A stretch of 62,847 bases of DNA, taken from a virus. The position numbers and the translations under genes are program-made. The notes below the pieces were generated by a model. That model did no database searches and had not been told where the DNA came from. It saw nothing but the letters and a program-made list of their open reading frames with translations. Below, one piece after another: positions 1 to 8,111 of the stretch; position 1 is the stretch's first letter; every line of letters starts with the position of its first letter. Location of the stretch: positions 1 through 62,847 of IMG/VR virus record IMGVR_UViG_3300035091_000011. The stretch is one strand, 5' to 3'.

Positions 1-127
1 TCGCAGCCCAGCGGAGAGATCTTCAACCAGCTTCTGCTGCTCGGCGATTTGCGCGCGTTTGATTCCGATGTCGAGGAGGTCGATCATCACCCGTACTGGT
101 TCAGGGAGTTCGTCGAGGTGTTGCTGC
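1..127. repeat. Terminal overlap, left copy
   Basis: These 127 bases are identical to the last 127 bases of the window. The length equals a common maximum assembler k-mer, and a gene reads in frame across the join when one copy is removed. I therefore read it as proof of a circular map and not as a physical terminal repeat of the virion DNA. Confidence 0.93.
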
Positions 128-2994
128 AAGATGGAGAGGTCTACCTTGTTGAGCGCGTCCTGTAACTCACTGCTCAGCCCAGTGATGTTGATGCGTAGAT
201 CCTTCAGCGCCTCAGTGAAGCGCGCTTTGAGTCGTCCAGTCTCAGCTTCAGATGTACGACCCTGTTCCTCAAGGAGATCGAATCGCACCTGCTCGCGTTG
301 CTTAAACAACTCCTTGGTTAGCTCAGCCTCAGCCCGAGTGAGGTCATCCGTCACATTCTTCCGTGCTCGTTGCAGGGTGAGGATGCGCGTGGAGATCTCA
401 GCGTTCTGCGTCTCGAACTCATTGAGCGCCTCAGCTAATCCTCGTTGCCGGTTGATCTCAGCTGTCTGCAACGCCAGGGTGCGCGCCTGACCCTTCAACT
501 TGGGATCAGCCAGCACCTCAGCCCGCGCCGTCTCAAACTCAGCCTTGATTTGTTTCTGGCGTAGCATGAACTCCTCAGCCAGTGCCCCGCTTAGCCCTTT
601 CTCCTTGGCTAGCTCAGCATCGATCTCAGCTTCCTGAATTCGTTTGCGCTCAGCGAAGAAGGACTTCACCGACTTGAGGCGATCTTCGAAGGCATTGTCG
701 AGTTGCTTGGATTCTCGATCCAGTCCATCCTTAGTGAGGGCGAATTGCTGGTCCAGGGACGACCTGAGCAAGTTGATGCGATTCTTGTCCTGCTGCTCGG
801 CAAGTTTGTCCTGCACCTCCCGGAACTTATCAACTTGCCGACGCAGCACTCGCGCAGCTTTATCACTACCTTCATCTGCGGGTTTAGGAACTCTGCGCCC
901 GGCCCGTCTAAATATCCCCTCCGCTGCTACGTCTTCCTCAGTCAAGGGAACGCTGGTTTCACCGCGCGCCGAGAAGGGAGCAGGCACCGCCGCAGCTTTG
1001 CGCATTGCCGCAAAGAACCGAGCTACGATCACCGCTACTGCGGAGGTAGGATTAACCGAGAGCGCAGCACGGAGAAACATCTCCTCCAGTGCGTCTCTAA
1101 TCCTATCTGCTTCCTTGATCAGCGAAGTGGAAAGACTCACCGCGAACGTGATCGCCATGCGTTGCGCGATGATCACCAGTTCGATGATGGCGGAGTTAAT
1201 CAACCTCGTGAGCGCAATGATCGCCCGTCCGATGATTGCCTGTAGACGGATCATCAACTGCGGCAACTCGTCAATCGCTCCAATCACGATCCGAGAGAAC
1301 GCCTGCCATGCGCCTTTCCAGTCTCCGTCGATGAGTTTGAGGATCAGATCTACGAAGTCTGAGAATATCCGCACAAACCTCACTGTCACATCGACGATGA
1401 ACTGGAACGCTTCCCCGACAACCTGCACTACCACCTTCCCGTACTTCTCCCAGGCTGCGGTAACGATAGCGAGGACTTTGGTGGTGATTGATTCCAGTGT
1501 CGGGAGGATGCGTCGCGTTGCTTCGTCGATCACCGCACGGATGCGATTAAACGCAGCGCTGATTGCGTTGGCTGCGTTGTTGACCAGCTCACGAATCCCA
1601 AGGAAGTTCGTCTTCCACGCTGCTCCGAGTGCGACGATCACTGTGGTCATCTCCCCGACGATGATCACGAGTCCGGCGAGGATTGCTGCAAGTGCGGGCA
1701 GGCCGATTGATCCCAGTAGCGGCAACACCGTTACAAGCGCCGTAGTCAGCGCTCCCAGTCCTGATACCAGTCCGCCGACAATAAACAACACTGGTCCAAT
1801 CGCAGCTACTAGTGCTCCGAGCGCAATCACGACTACCTGGATACTTTCTGGGAGTTGGCGGAATCCTTCGGCCAGCTTCGTAATAATCGGTTCGAGAAGA
1901 TTGATCAGCTTCGTCAGTGGTGGAAGGATGGCGTCTCCAAGTGCGAGTGAGGCGCGGAACACGGAATCCTGGAAGTTCTCAAAGGCGTTCTTCGCACCAG
2001 CGGCTGCACGGGGGAGCTTAGCCAGTGCGTCAGTGAGCTTATTGAAGAATTGCTGCGATGAGAGTCCCAGCTTCTGAATATCCTGAGCATTAACCGTACC
2101 GAAGGCTTGGAGTAGTGCCTGTCCGACTGCCGGTGCGGCTTCGATGATGGGTTTGAGATCCTGCGCCACTACCTTGCCCTTAGCTGCGAGTTGGCCCAAC
2201 TGAACAGTGACGCGTTCCAGTTCATCTCGTCCTCCGCCCGTGAGCGCTACAGCATTAGCAAATTGAATCAGCGCCTTCTCAGCATCGCGCGCACTGAATC
2301 CTACCGCCTGTAATCGAATCGAACCCTGGATCGCCTCCTGGAATCCAATTCCCGGCGCTTTAGCGATCTCCTTCAGCCGTTCCAGTTGCTTAGCTGTCTC
2401 AGCTGACGTTCCCGCCATCACCTCCAGCCCACGGCGTAAGGAATCGAACTCAATGGCATTCTTCGTAGCAGTGGTGGCAAGTGCAGTAAGTGGCGCGGTG
2501 AGAAGAATGGACGCAGTCAATCCCAGAGATCGTAAACCCCCGCCGACCCTGAGCGCTGCTGCTCCCAGTGAGTTCAAGTGTCTTGCCGCGAGTTGAACCT
2601 GGTTCCCCGAAGCGGTAATAGTACGAGCAACGTTTGCAGCCCCCGCCGCTACCCTCTGCTGCGCTGCCTGTAGTCTCTGCTGCGCCACTGTTAATCGTGC
2701 CGCTGCTACCTGCGCACGTCCCTGCGCTGTTGTAACCTGCTGTGTTTGAACCGCTAGTCGTTGCTGCTGAACCTGTAAGCGCTGCTGTTGGAGTTGAAGC
2801 CGTTGTTGAGCTAAGGCTAGCCTTTGTGTCGCTACCGCCGCGCGATTGTTTGCATTCGCTTGTGCGGTACTGGCCCCGACTGACGCAACCGAGGAGAGCT
2901 TCTGCTTAACCTGATCCAGCCCACGGAGAGTCTTATTGAGATTCCGCAGGAGAACTTCGAGTTCGATAATGAGTTTGGTTGAACCAGCAGCCAT
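1..2994 (-). CDS. Tape measure protein, N-terminal 998 residues (gene continues at 61599..62720)
   Basis: This part of a 1371-residue tape measure protein has no stop in frame from the ATG at 2994 down to base 1, and the frame continues in register at base 62720. Tape measure proteins set tail length and line the tail tube. Residues about 40-100 are Gln/Leu-rich coiled coil. Residues about 150-350 resemble the tape-measure N-terminal domain, with a GTSAETAKQLERL-type segment. Residues about 375-465 are strongly hydrophobic, as expected for the membrane-crossing part. Residues about 690-1000 are charged coiled coil. It follows the G/GT chaperones and the Com-like gene, the usual position. Confidence is high on length, composition and context. 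Confidence 0.93.
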   Translation of the reverse strand, partial: MAAGSTKLIIELEVLLRNLNKTLRGLDQVKQKLSSVASVGASTAQANANNRAAVATQRLALAQQRLQLQQQRLQVQQQRLAVQTQQVTTAQGRAQVAAARLTVAQQRLQAAQQRVAAGAANVARTITASGNQVQLAARHLNSLGAAALRVGGGLRSLGLTASILLTAPLTALATTATKNAIEFDSLRRGLEVMAGTSAETAKQLERLKEIAKAPGIGFQEAIQGSIRLQAVGFSARDAEKALIQFANAVALTGGGRDELERVTVQLGQLAAKGKVVAQDLKPIIEAAPAVGQALLQAFGTVNAQDIQKLGLSSQQFFNKLTDALAKLPRAAAGAKNAFENFQDSVFRASLALGDAILPPLTKLINLLEPIITKLAEGFRQLPESIQVVVIALGALVAAIGPVLFIVGGLVSGLGALTTALVTVLPLLGSIGLPALAAILAGLVIIVGEMTTVIVALGAAWKTNFLGIRELVNNAANAISAAFNRIRAVIDEATRRILPTLESITTKVLAIVTAAWEKYGKVVVQVVGEAFQFIVDVTVRFVRIFSDFVDLILKLIDGDWKGAWQAFSRIVIGAIDELPQLMIRLQAIIGRAIIALTRLINSAIIELVIIAQRMAITFAVSLSTSLIKEADRIRDALEEMFLRAALSVNPTSAVAVIVARFFAAMRKAAAVPAPFSARGETSVPLTEEDVAAEGIFRRAGRRVPKPADEGSDKAARVLRRQVDKFREVQDKLAEQQDKNRINLLRSSLDQQFALTKDGLDRESKQLDNAFEDRLKSVKSFFAERKRIQEAEIDAELAKEKGLSGALAEEFMLRQKQIKAEFETARAEVLADPKLKGQARTLALQTAEINRQRGLAEALNEFETQNAEISTRILTLQRARKNVTDDLTRAEAELTKELFKQREQVRFDLLEEQGRTSEAETGRLKARFTEALKDLRINITGLSSELQDALNKVDLSILQQHLDELPEPVRVMIDLLDIGIKRAQIAEQQKLVEDLSAGLR

Positions 2995-3017
2995 AGTAGA
3001 TCACTATGGCGCTCGGT

Positions 3018-3206
3018 CTATTGAGCAGGCGCTCGTGGTAGTAGGCGTAGTTTAGCAGATACAGGCTTGGGATGGTGAAGGATTATCGCCACTGAGACTG
3101 AGTTCATTCTCTTGCAATGACGACACTTGACCTGCACGAAGGATTCCTGGGTCATGCGACACAGTAACTTGTCGCAGTAGAGACAGTTGACATCGATCAG
3201 CTTCAT
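3018..3206 (-). CDS. Com-like zinc-ribbon protein
   Basis: A 62-residue protein with C8-x2-C11 and C28-x2-C31, and the order CDKLL then VQVKCRHCKRMN. This closely resembles the zinc-binding Com protein of Mu-like phages, which activates translation of the mom DNA-modification gene. Its start overlaps the stop of the GT reading frame as ATGA, so it is translationally coupled to the tail chaperone. No mom-like gene is seen, so the target is unknown; regulating the tape measure mRNA just downstream is one possibility. Family assignment is fairly firm, function is inferred. Confidence 0.72.
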   Translation of the reverse strand: MKLIDVNCLYCDKLLCRMTQESFVQVKCRHCKRMNSVSVAIILHHPKPVSAKLRLLPRAPAQ

Positions 3207-4011
3207 CTCAGCCCTGCCAACTTCTGCGCCTTCTCCTGCAAATGCTCAGGAATCTGCCCCCACATGACATCGATCTCACCCTTCAGCTTCTGCTGCTCCT
3301 GTACCGGGAGATTGACGTAATCGTCGTGCTGCTGCTTGTCCATGAGCGCTTGTTCCTGCGGGGTCAGCAACTGACGCTCGCCGCGATTCAAGAGACGCCT
3401 GTAACTGCGCGCCAGCTTGTTGAAGTGCTCCTGATACTTGCGCCCATCTGAGATCTGCGCCACCCGAAACTCGTGCACGCGCAGCATCCGCCCTAGTGCG
3501 GCCTCAACCGCGATCTCGTGCAGGTAATGTTCAACCTGAGTTAAGGTGTAGTTGTCGAAGATGAATTGGGTGGTTCCGTAGCCGTGGCTGACGAGGGTAT
3601 GGACGTGACTCCACCATGCTGTTGAATCAGACTTTCTATTCTTTTGAACGCCGCCTTCATCCGCTCGGCGTTCCGGGGATCGAAAAAATAGTCAACATTC
3701 CTCTCAACAATCACCGTGAGCAACTCCAACCCTTCGACTGGATCTTTGTCTTCCAGCCACTCCACCGGCTCCTCGATTGCCACTGAGATCAGTCCCAGCG
3801 CAGGTTCACCGGCGAGGGCAAGAGCGTTGACGAGGAGATCAGTTGCATCAGCTTTCGTGGCTGAGCGCATGAGATAACCCAGTGGAGCAATGTGAGGCAG
3901 TGCTCGCACCATCTTACCAAGGGCGAATTCCCTGATCTGGAAAGTTCGCCCAAAGGCTGAGACTGGAACCGGGAGATTCGCGGCTTTGTTGATTGCTGAT
4001 TCTTCCTGCAC
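3203..4011 (-). CDS. Tail assembly chaperone GT-type fusion made by -1 frameshift
   Basis: Reading of the G-type gene can slip back one base at T TTT TTC (3688 to 3682). The -1 frame is open from 3691 to the TGA at 3203, giving a protein of about 269 residues: 110 from the G frame and 159 from the T frame. The T part has WW, then a Y-T-L-T-Q-V element resembling the eI..yTl.qi segment of GT proteins, then a charged helix rich in Gln. In lambda and most siphophages GT binds the tape measure while G coats it, and both leave before tail completion. The frameshift is inferred from the canonical slippery heptamer, the correct frame offset and gene order. Confidence 0.85.
3541..4011 (-). CDS. Tail assembly chaperone (gpG-like), unshifted product
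   Basis: A 156-residue protein directly after the major tail protein gene and before the tape measure gene, the position of gpG in siphophages. The first 110 residues are shared with the GT product; the residues after F110 form a Ser/Thr/Pro-rich tail that looks like a non-conserved end, as expected for the short frameshift partner. The sequence itself shows helical segments and no catalytic motif. The call rests on position, size and the slippery site. Confidence 0.82.
   Translation of the reverse strand: MQEESAINKAANLPVPVSAFGRTFQIREFALGKMVRALPHIAPLGYLMRSATKADATDLLVNALALAGEPALGLISVAIEEPVEWLEDKDPVEGLELLTVIVERNVDYFFDPRNAERMKAAFKRIESLIQQHGGVTSIPSSATATEPPNSSSTTTP
3682..3688 (-). promoter_or_regulatory. 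Programmed -1 ribosomal frameshift site
   Basis: The minus strand reads T TTT TTC with zero-frame codons TAT TTT TTC (Y108 F109 F110 of the upstream gene). This is a canonical X XXY YYZ slippery heptamer. A stop in the -1 frame lies just upstream at 3692, so the -1 frame can only be entered in a window of a few codons that contains the heptamer. Confidence 0.85.
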
Positions 4012-4041
4012 TTACTCCTCCTGATGATGGTCCTGTCCAGC

Positions 4042-4887
4042 CTAAGTCGAAGGCGACGCTGAATGTGACGGCGACACTGAAGCTGATGGTGACAGCGACG
4101 GGCTGACCGATGCTGATGGCACCGCTGAGCCGGGGTCGAGATAGATGAAGCGGGCGAACTGACCCTCGGCGTCGGATTGCGCGCGCGTGGGATCGGTTAA
4201 GGCTGAGCCGTTGAGCGAGAGTTGGTTGAACTCGTCGCTGATCAGTCCGATTGTTTCCGCTGGATCGAGGCGATTCTTGAAGATATCCACGATCATGCGC
4301 TCGAAGTCTGAACCCACACTCGTCGCGGTGTTCTTGCCATACAGTCTCGTGTAGATCTCCGGAGCCGCAGTCTTGAATACGCCCACCTGCCGAGATGCCG
4401 CATTTACGTAACTCGCGGTGATCGGTCCAGTTACTCCACTAACATCACTGAACTGGAACACGCCTGACGCGTCCCATGTGTACTTACTCGTGGAGACTGC
4501 TACACCGGCAGATTTGAGCGAGAACCCGGAGACGCGTCCCAGTGATTGCACGCCGTAGAGGACATTGGCCTCGGGTGCGCTGGTCATCACGGCTTCGTCT
4601 GTGATGGTGGTTGTGGCAATGGTTGAGCCTTCGCCGTAGGTAGCGAGTTCAAGGTTGGTCTCCTTGAAGTCGTCCACGGTGATCGTGACATTCGCGTTCA
4701 ACTCTGTGGTGATACGCGCATCCGTCGCCCGCAGTCCTGAGTACGACTCCTTATGAGTCAGCACCTCAGTTGAGAGTCCCAGGTTGAACTCCGGCGCATT
4801 ACCAAACCACTTGAAGGGAGCGATTGGATCTCCACTGGCGTTTCGGTTGGCCCAAAAGGCCGGTCCTTGTCCCGAGAAGAGTGACAT
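4042..4887 (-). CDS. Major tail protein with Ser-Pro repeat tail
   Basis: A 281-residue protein preceding the G/GT chaperone genes and following tail-completion genes, so by synteny it is the tail tube protein. Residues 1 to about 255 look like a compact beta-rich domain (many T/V/S alternations, e.g. TTELNANVTITVDDFKETN). Residues about 256-281 switch abruptly to alternating serine, ending HSASPST. The same ending closes two other proteins of this genome. If the tail projects from the tube it would decorate every subunit along the shaft. Tube identity is inferred from position and size. Confidence 0.83.
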   Translation of the reverse strand: MSLFSGQGPAFWANRNASGDPIAPFKWFGNAPEFNLGLSTEVLTHKESYSGLRATDARITTELNANVTITVDDFKETNLELATYGEGSTIATTTITDEAVMTSAPEANVLYGVQSLGRVSGFSLKSAGVAVSTSKYTWDASGVFQFSDVSGVTGPITASYVNAASRQVGVFKTAAPEIYTRLYGKNTATSVGSDFERMIVDIFKNRLDPAETIGLISDEFNQLSLNGSALTDPTRAQSDAEGQFARFIYLDPGSAVPSASVSPSLSPSASVSPSHSASPST

Positions 4888-4892
4888 TTAAA

Positions 4893-5441
4893 CTACCTCC
4901 AGTTGGCTGCGTAATGGTTAAAATTCTGATTAACTGCGATCTGTTGCGCGATTCCCTGATCACGCGCATTCTCATACGCTTCCAGACACTTTGCAATGTC
5001 CTCGCGTGACATGCGGTGCTTGTAGAACAGGTGATCGATCATCCCGGCAAGTTGCTCCACCTTGTCGCACTCACTGGTGATGGCGTAAGAGTGGAGTTTA
5101 GCGTGATCATCATAAGTCTTGAGAATCACTTTACGATCCTGCGTCAGTAGCCGCCCGCCCATTTCCACCCAGCGTTGCGACGATCCGGGACAGCGGGCAG
5201 GCATGCGGAAGTATTCGGCAAAGTAGTGGAATTGTACCGCAACAAACGCGTCCATTGAGCGGTCGAACTTGAACCTGTCCTTCGGATTCCAGTTGAAGTT
5301 TGCCACTGCGGGTTGGACTGCTTCACAAATCGCTCCCCACGCGTCCGAGCAGAGTCCACGCCCTTCGACGTGACAGAAACGATCCTGGTACGCCGCCGGG
5401 CGAAGGGTGCTGCCTATTCGTAATGCTTCTGATGCTTTCAT
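4893..5441 (-). CDS. Unrecognised tail-module protein
   Basis: A 182-residue protein between the tail terminator-like gene and the major tail protein. It contains five cysteines (C23, C31, C39 near the N terminus), aromatic-rich stretches (FVAVQFHYFAEYF) and a C-terminal helix with NHYAANWR. I do not recognise a family. Its start overlaps the preceding stop as ATGA, so it is co-translated with tail genes. Confidence 0.75.
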   Translation of the reverse strand: MKASEALRIGSTLRPAAYQDRFCHVEGRGLCSDAWGAICEAVQPAVANFNWNPKDRFKFDRSMDAFVAVQFHYFAEYFRMPARCPGSSQRWVEMGGRLLTQDRKVILKTYDDHAKLHSYAITSECDKVEQLAGMIDHLFYKHRMSREDIAKCLEAYENARDQGIAQQIAVNQNFNHYAANWR

Positions 5442-6001
5442 CCAAGTCCTTCAATCAGTCTCACTGTTAACAATCCAAATCCCACATGCACCACTGTCGT
5501 TCCGAAGTTGTCCGGTTCCATCACCGGCATCTGCAACTCATCATGCCCCTCCACCCACTCACCAACTCCGGGAACTGCGAACCCAAGCTTGGGATTGTCA
5601 TTGATCGTCGTGCGAATCAGCTCCACGTTCGTCGAGAAAATGTTCTCACTGGAGTCGCCGAACTGGTAGAAGTAGGTCAGGCGGAATCGACGAGTGATGA
5701 TATTGCGCCCGCGTGGCTGCGTGATCAGCCGCGTGAAGTCTTCCTTCGCTGGAAGTTTCGCCTGAGAGAACGACTCCTCGCTGATCATCAGGCAGTTCAC
5801 GCGCTGCACTGTTCCACCACTGGAGAGGGTTGCAATATCGAGAGGCGATCTCAGTATCGCAACCTCAGTCCCTTCCTCTGACTTGAACGCCAATGCTAAG
5901 TAGTCAAAGATCTTCGTCTTCTTCGTATTGCTCGTGCCAATTACAGGTGTCAGCAGGGTCTTGAGCTGCGTCTTGATCTGGTTTGCTGTCGGTGCTGACA
6001 C
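5438..6001 (-). CDS. Tail terminator-like protein
   Basis: A 187-residue protein placed after the gp10-like tail completion gene and before the tail tube, where the terminator (lambda gpU-type) usually lies. It starts with a helix (NQIKTQLKTLLTP) and has alternating strands such as RRFRLTYFYQF and TTVVHVGFGLLTVRLIEG, consistent with the small alpha/beta terminator fold. Assignment is mainly positional. Confidence 0.6.
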   Translation of the reverse strand: MSAPTANQIKTQLKTLLTPVIGTSNTKKTKIFDYLALAFKSEEGTEVAILRSPLDIATLSSGGTVQRVNCLMISEESFSQAKLPAKEDFTRLITQPRGRNIITRRFRLTYFYQFGDSSENIFSTNVELIRTTINDNPKLGFAVPGVGEWVEGHDELQMPVMEPDNFGTTVVHVGFGLLTVRLIEGLG

Positions 6002-6002
6002 A

Positions 6003-6443
6003 TTAGTTCGTCGTGAAATTGCGCACTAGTTCGTTAGCTTTCGCAATCACCTTAGGCCTCGCCTGGGCCACTGCGATTCGACTGTAGCGCCGCGCTCGCA
6101 TCCCTGGTTTATCTCCGTAGGTGTAACCGCTCGGAGCGGGTTGCCCACTCACCGCGCCTGCGCGTCCAGTACCGTATTCGCCGAACAGTGGATAGGGAGC
6201 GCCGGACTTGGAGGTTGCGGTAGGGAACAGGCGATAGATACGCGCGTCTCCTTCTGTTACCGTCTCATCCTGCAAAGATCTCAATGTCACGCCCTTGTCG
6301 AACCAACGGAGGCGAATACTCGATTCCTCTTCCTCTCGCAGGATCTTCCCACCACTGCTGACGATGCTATCCCGTAACGACTCCATGCGAGATCTGAAAT
6401 TGTGAAAGATCGGGCCGAGTTCAACTGTGACTAACTCGCTCAA
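6003..6443 (-). CDS. HK97 gp10-like tail completion protein
   Basis: A 146-residue protein. The segment FGEYGTG followed by KPGMRARRYSRIAVAQARPKV matches the HK97 gp10/virion completion pattern (an E-Y-G-T motif, then a P-x-M/R-P-A-like loop and a closing helix). It sits in the neck gene series between head-closure-like and terminator-like genes. Confidence 0.68.
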   Translation of the reverse strand: MSELVTVELGPIFHNFRSRMESLRDSIVSSGGKILREEEESSIRLRWFDKGVTLRSLQDETVTEGDARIYRLFPTATSKSGAPYPLFGEYGTGRAGAVSGQPAPSGYTYGDKPGMRARRYSRIAVAQARPKVIAKANELVRNFTTN

Positions 6444-6802
6444 ATTCTCACCCCTGCGTGAAGTAGCTTGAACTCGTAACTCGGCACTGCACCGACGAAT
6501 GAATCCTTGCCGTGGAAGGTGAACACATCATCTCCAATTTGCACTGCGGTCATTTGTTTCAGCTTAGGCAATCGACATCCTTCCAGGTCTTCCACCACGA
6601 GTCGCTTGAAGCGCTTCCCCGCACTCACGTCTAAATACTCGCGCTTGTCGAGATACCAGTGGGAGTCGTAGGATGCGATTGGCGCCCCCCAGTTGTTCCG
6701 GTCCCCGCTCAGCAACTTGATGCACTGTTCCTGTACGAGTAGCTGGCGTAACCTGTCGTGCGCTCGTGCGATCCCTCGTGCTATTCGAGTTGGTCGATCC
6801 AT
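6440..6802 (-). CDS. Head closure or neck-type protein
   Basis: A 120-residue protein starting with an arginine-rich helix and followed by short strands. It overlaps the gp10-like gene by 4 bases. In the usual order (connector, closure, gp10-like, terminator) it occupies the closure slot. No diagnostic motif is visible. Confidence 0.55.
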   Translation of the reverse strand: MDRPTRIARGIARAHDRLRQLLVQEQCIKLLSGDRNNWGAPIASYDSHWYLDKREYLDVSAGKRFKRLVVEDLEGCRLPKLKQMTAVQIGDDVFTFHGKDSFVGAVPSYEFKLLHAGVRI

Positions 6803-6844
6803 TCATCTCACCTTCAGGACTAAACGTGGAATTGTCCTAAATCA

Positions 6845-7177
6845 TCACCACACCCACAACACCGGAACTGAAGTCGATCTAAACCACCCACCATCGCCTT
6901 CTCGAAACTCGGGCAATCCCAATAGGGGTCGCAACCTCTTGCGAATATCCATCAGCGCATCCTGGTCCTTCTCGTTCACTCCTTCACGCCCACCGTTCAC
7001 CAACTCCATCACACTCCCCGGTGCGTACTCGTTCCACGCTGAGACAAGATCCAGTGCTCGGCTCCATTGTGCGTCGTTCAAGTTGTCAATGAGCGCTGAG
7101 ATGAATTCGAAACTCGCCTCACCTGCGACTTCCCTGACGAAGTCGATATCCTCATCGCTTGGAGTCGGCAGCGGCAT
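6845..7177 (-). CDS. Small acidic protein in connector position
   Basis: A 110-residue acidic, helical protein with a GAGGTGAGGG Shine-Dalgarno ahead of the ATG. It ends in strands (GWFRSTSVPVLWVW). It lies between the capsid cluster and neck genes and could be the head-tail adaptor, but no motif confirms this. Confidence 0.6.
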   Translation of the reverse strand: MPLPTPSDEDIDFVREVAGEASFEFISALIDNLNDAQWSRALDLVSAWNEYAPGSVMELVNGGREGVNEKDQDALMDIRKRLRPLLGLPEFREGDGGWFRSTSVPVLWVW

Positions 7178-7186
7178 CCCTCACCT

Positions 7187-7582
7187 CTACGTACTCGGAC
7201 TCGCTGAATGACTGGGCGAAGTTGACGCGCTCGGACTGACTGATGGCGACGTGCTGCGACTGGCTGACGAACTAGCTGAACTACTCGGTGATGCGGAATG
7301 ACTCGGCGACGCAGATTGGCTCACGGTGGTTAGCGTAACCGCCTGCCACAGTCCATCTGAATCCACAACAGAGATCCCGCCCGCTGTTCGCATACAGATC
7401 GAACCCTTGCCGTAGTGACTGGCTGAGCCGTTGGTGAACAGGGAGTCAAGGACGAAGTCCGCCTCCGCTCCAATCACCTTGAACTTGCCGTCTGAATCCT
7501 GACCAAGTGCGAATGCGCCGTAGGTGCGTCCACTGTTGGAATAAGTACGCGAGAGGCGATTATTGATCTTCTTGAAGTTCAT
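7187..7582 (-). CDS. Small virion-type protein with Ser-Pro repeat tail
   Basis: A 131-residue protein. Residues 1-86 form a short globular part with many glycines. Residues about 88-131 are alternating serine (SPSHSASPS and similar) ending HSASPST, the same last seven residues as the major tail protein. It lies just after the capsid genes, so it may be a minor capsid decoration or neck protein. Function is otherwise unknown. Confidence 0.75.
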   Translation of the reverse strand: MNFKKINNRLSRTYSNSGRTYGAFALGQDSDGKFKVIGAEADFVLDSLFTNGSASHYGKGSICMRTAGGISVVDSDGLWQAVTLTTVSQSASPSHSASPSSSASSSASRSTSPSVSPSASTSPSHSASPST

Positions 7583-7654
7583 TAAAGATTCTCCCGATCT
7601 CTACAGATCTACGGCTGCTACTTCGCAGCGCTTGAGTCATCTTTCCGAGATAAT

Positions 7655-7879
7655 TTACCGCTTTAACCGATTCGCATCTCGTGTTCCCACTGAAACCGCC
7701 GCATCGGACCACGCCCGACCGGCAGATTCGACAGCTCGCCCAACTGTCTGTCCAACAGAACAACCAACGGACTTGGCCGCAGCCTGGGTGGCGCGTCCAG
7801 CCATCTCACCAACGTGACCAGCGGCGACGTTAGTTGCAACGCCTATAGAGGTTAATCGATCTACGGTTGAGTTCTTCAC
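7655..7879 (-). CDS. Small Ala/Gly-rich protein
   Basis: A 74-residue protein with repeated small residues (GHVGEMAGRATQAAAKSVG), likely amphipathic helix. Its ATG overlaps the stop of the preceding gene as ATGA, which supports translation. No family is recognised. Confidence 0.55.
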   Translation of the reverse strand: MKNSTVDRLTSIGVATNVAAGHVGEMAGRATQAAAKSVGCSVGQTVGRAVESAGRAWSDAAVSVGTRDANRLKR

Positions 7880-8100
7880 TTCGGTTCCTCCTTGGGGGTG
7901 AATTTCCCCTTGGTGGATTTCCAGTTGCCGGTGATGTCGCCGCGCGCGATCATTGCATCAAGTTCCTTTTGAGTAAATGCCGCAGCAAGCTCATCTTCCA
8001 TGCCATCGGAGAGAGTTTTGGACTGCGGTAACTTCTTCCCTTCCATCGCTGGAAGCATGACGCGAATACCATGAACGATTTTTCTATTGTCCTTCGCCAC
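7876..8100 (-). CDS. Small basic/acidic protein after the capsid gene
   Basis: A 74-residue protein 11 bases after the major capsid stop. It has an F-T-Q-K-E-L-D-A-M-I-A-R-G-D-I segment suggestive of a short helix-turn and a Lys/Glu-rich C terminus. Proteins of this kind are common beside phage capsid genes; the function is not known. Confidence 0.65.
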   Translation of the reverse strand: MAKDNRKIVHGIRVMLPAMEGKKLPQSKTLSDGMEDELAAAFTQKELDAMIARGDITGNWKSTKGKFTPKEEPK

Positions 8101-8111
8101 TTCAGTCTCCT

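Noticed and set aside
1-127. Physical direct terminal repeat of the virion DNA
   Set aside because: The length equals a common assembly k-mer and a gene crosses it in frame; this is the expected artefact of a circular or permuted genome.
644-2077. 477-residue open frame on the plus strand
   Set aside because: It is antisense to the tape measure gene, whose frame is fully open and has coherent protein features; the plus frame is Ser/Arg-rich shadow sequence.
3203-3487. Separate 94-residue gene
   Set aside because: The frame is open far upstream of its ATG, down from the slippery site, and encodes the second half of the GT-type chaperone.
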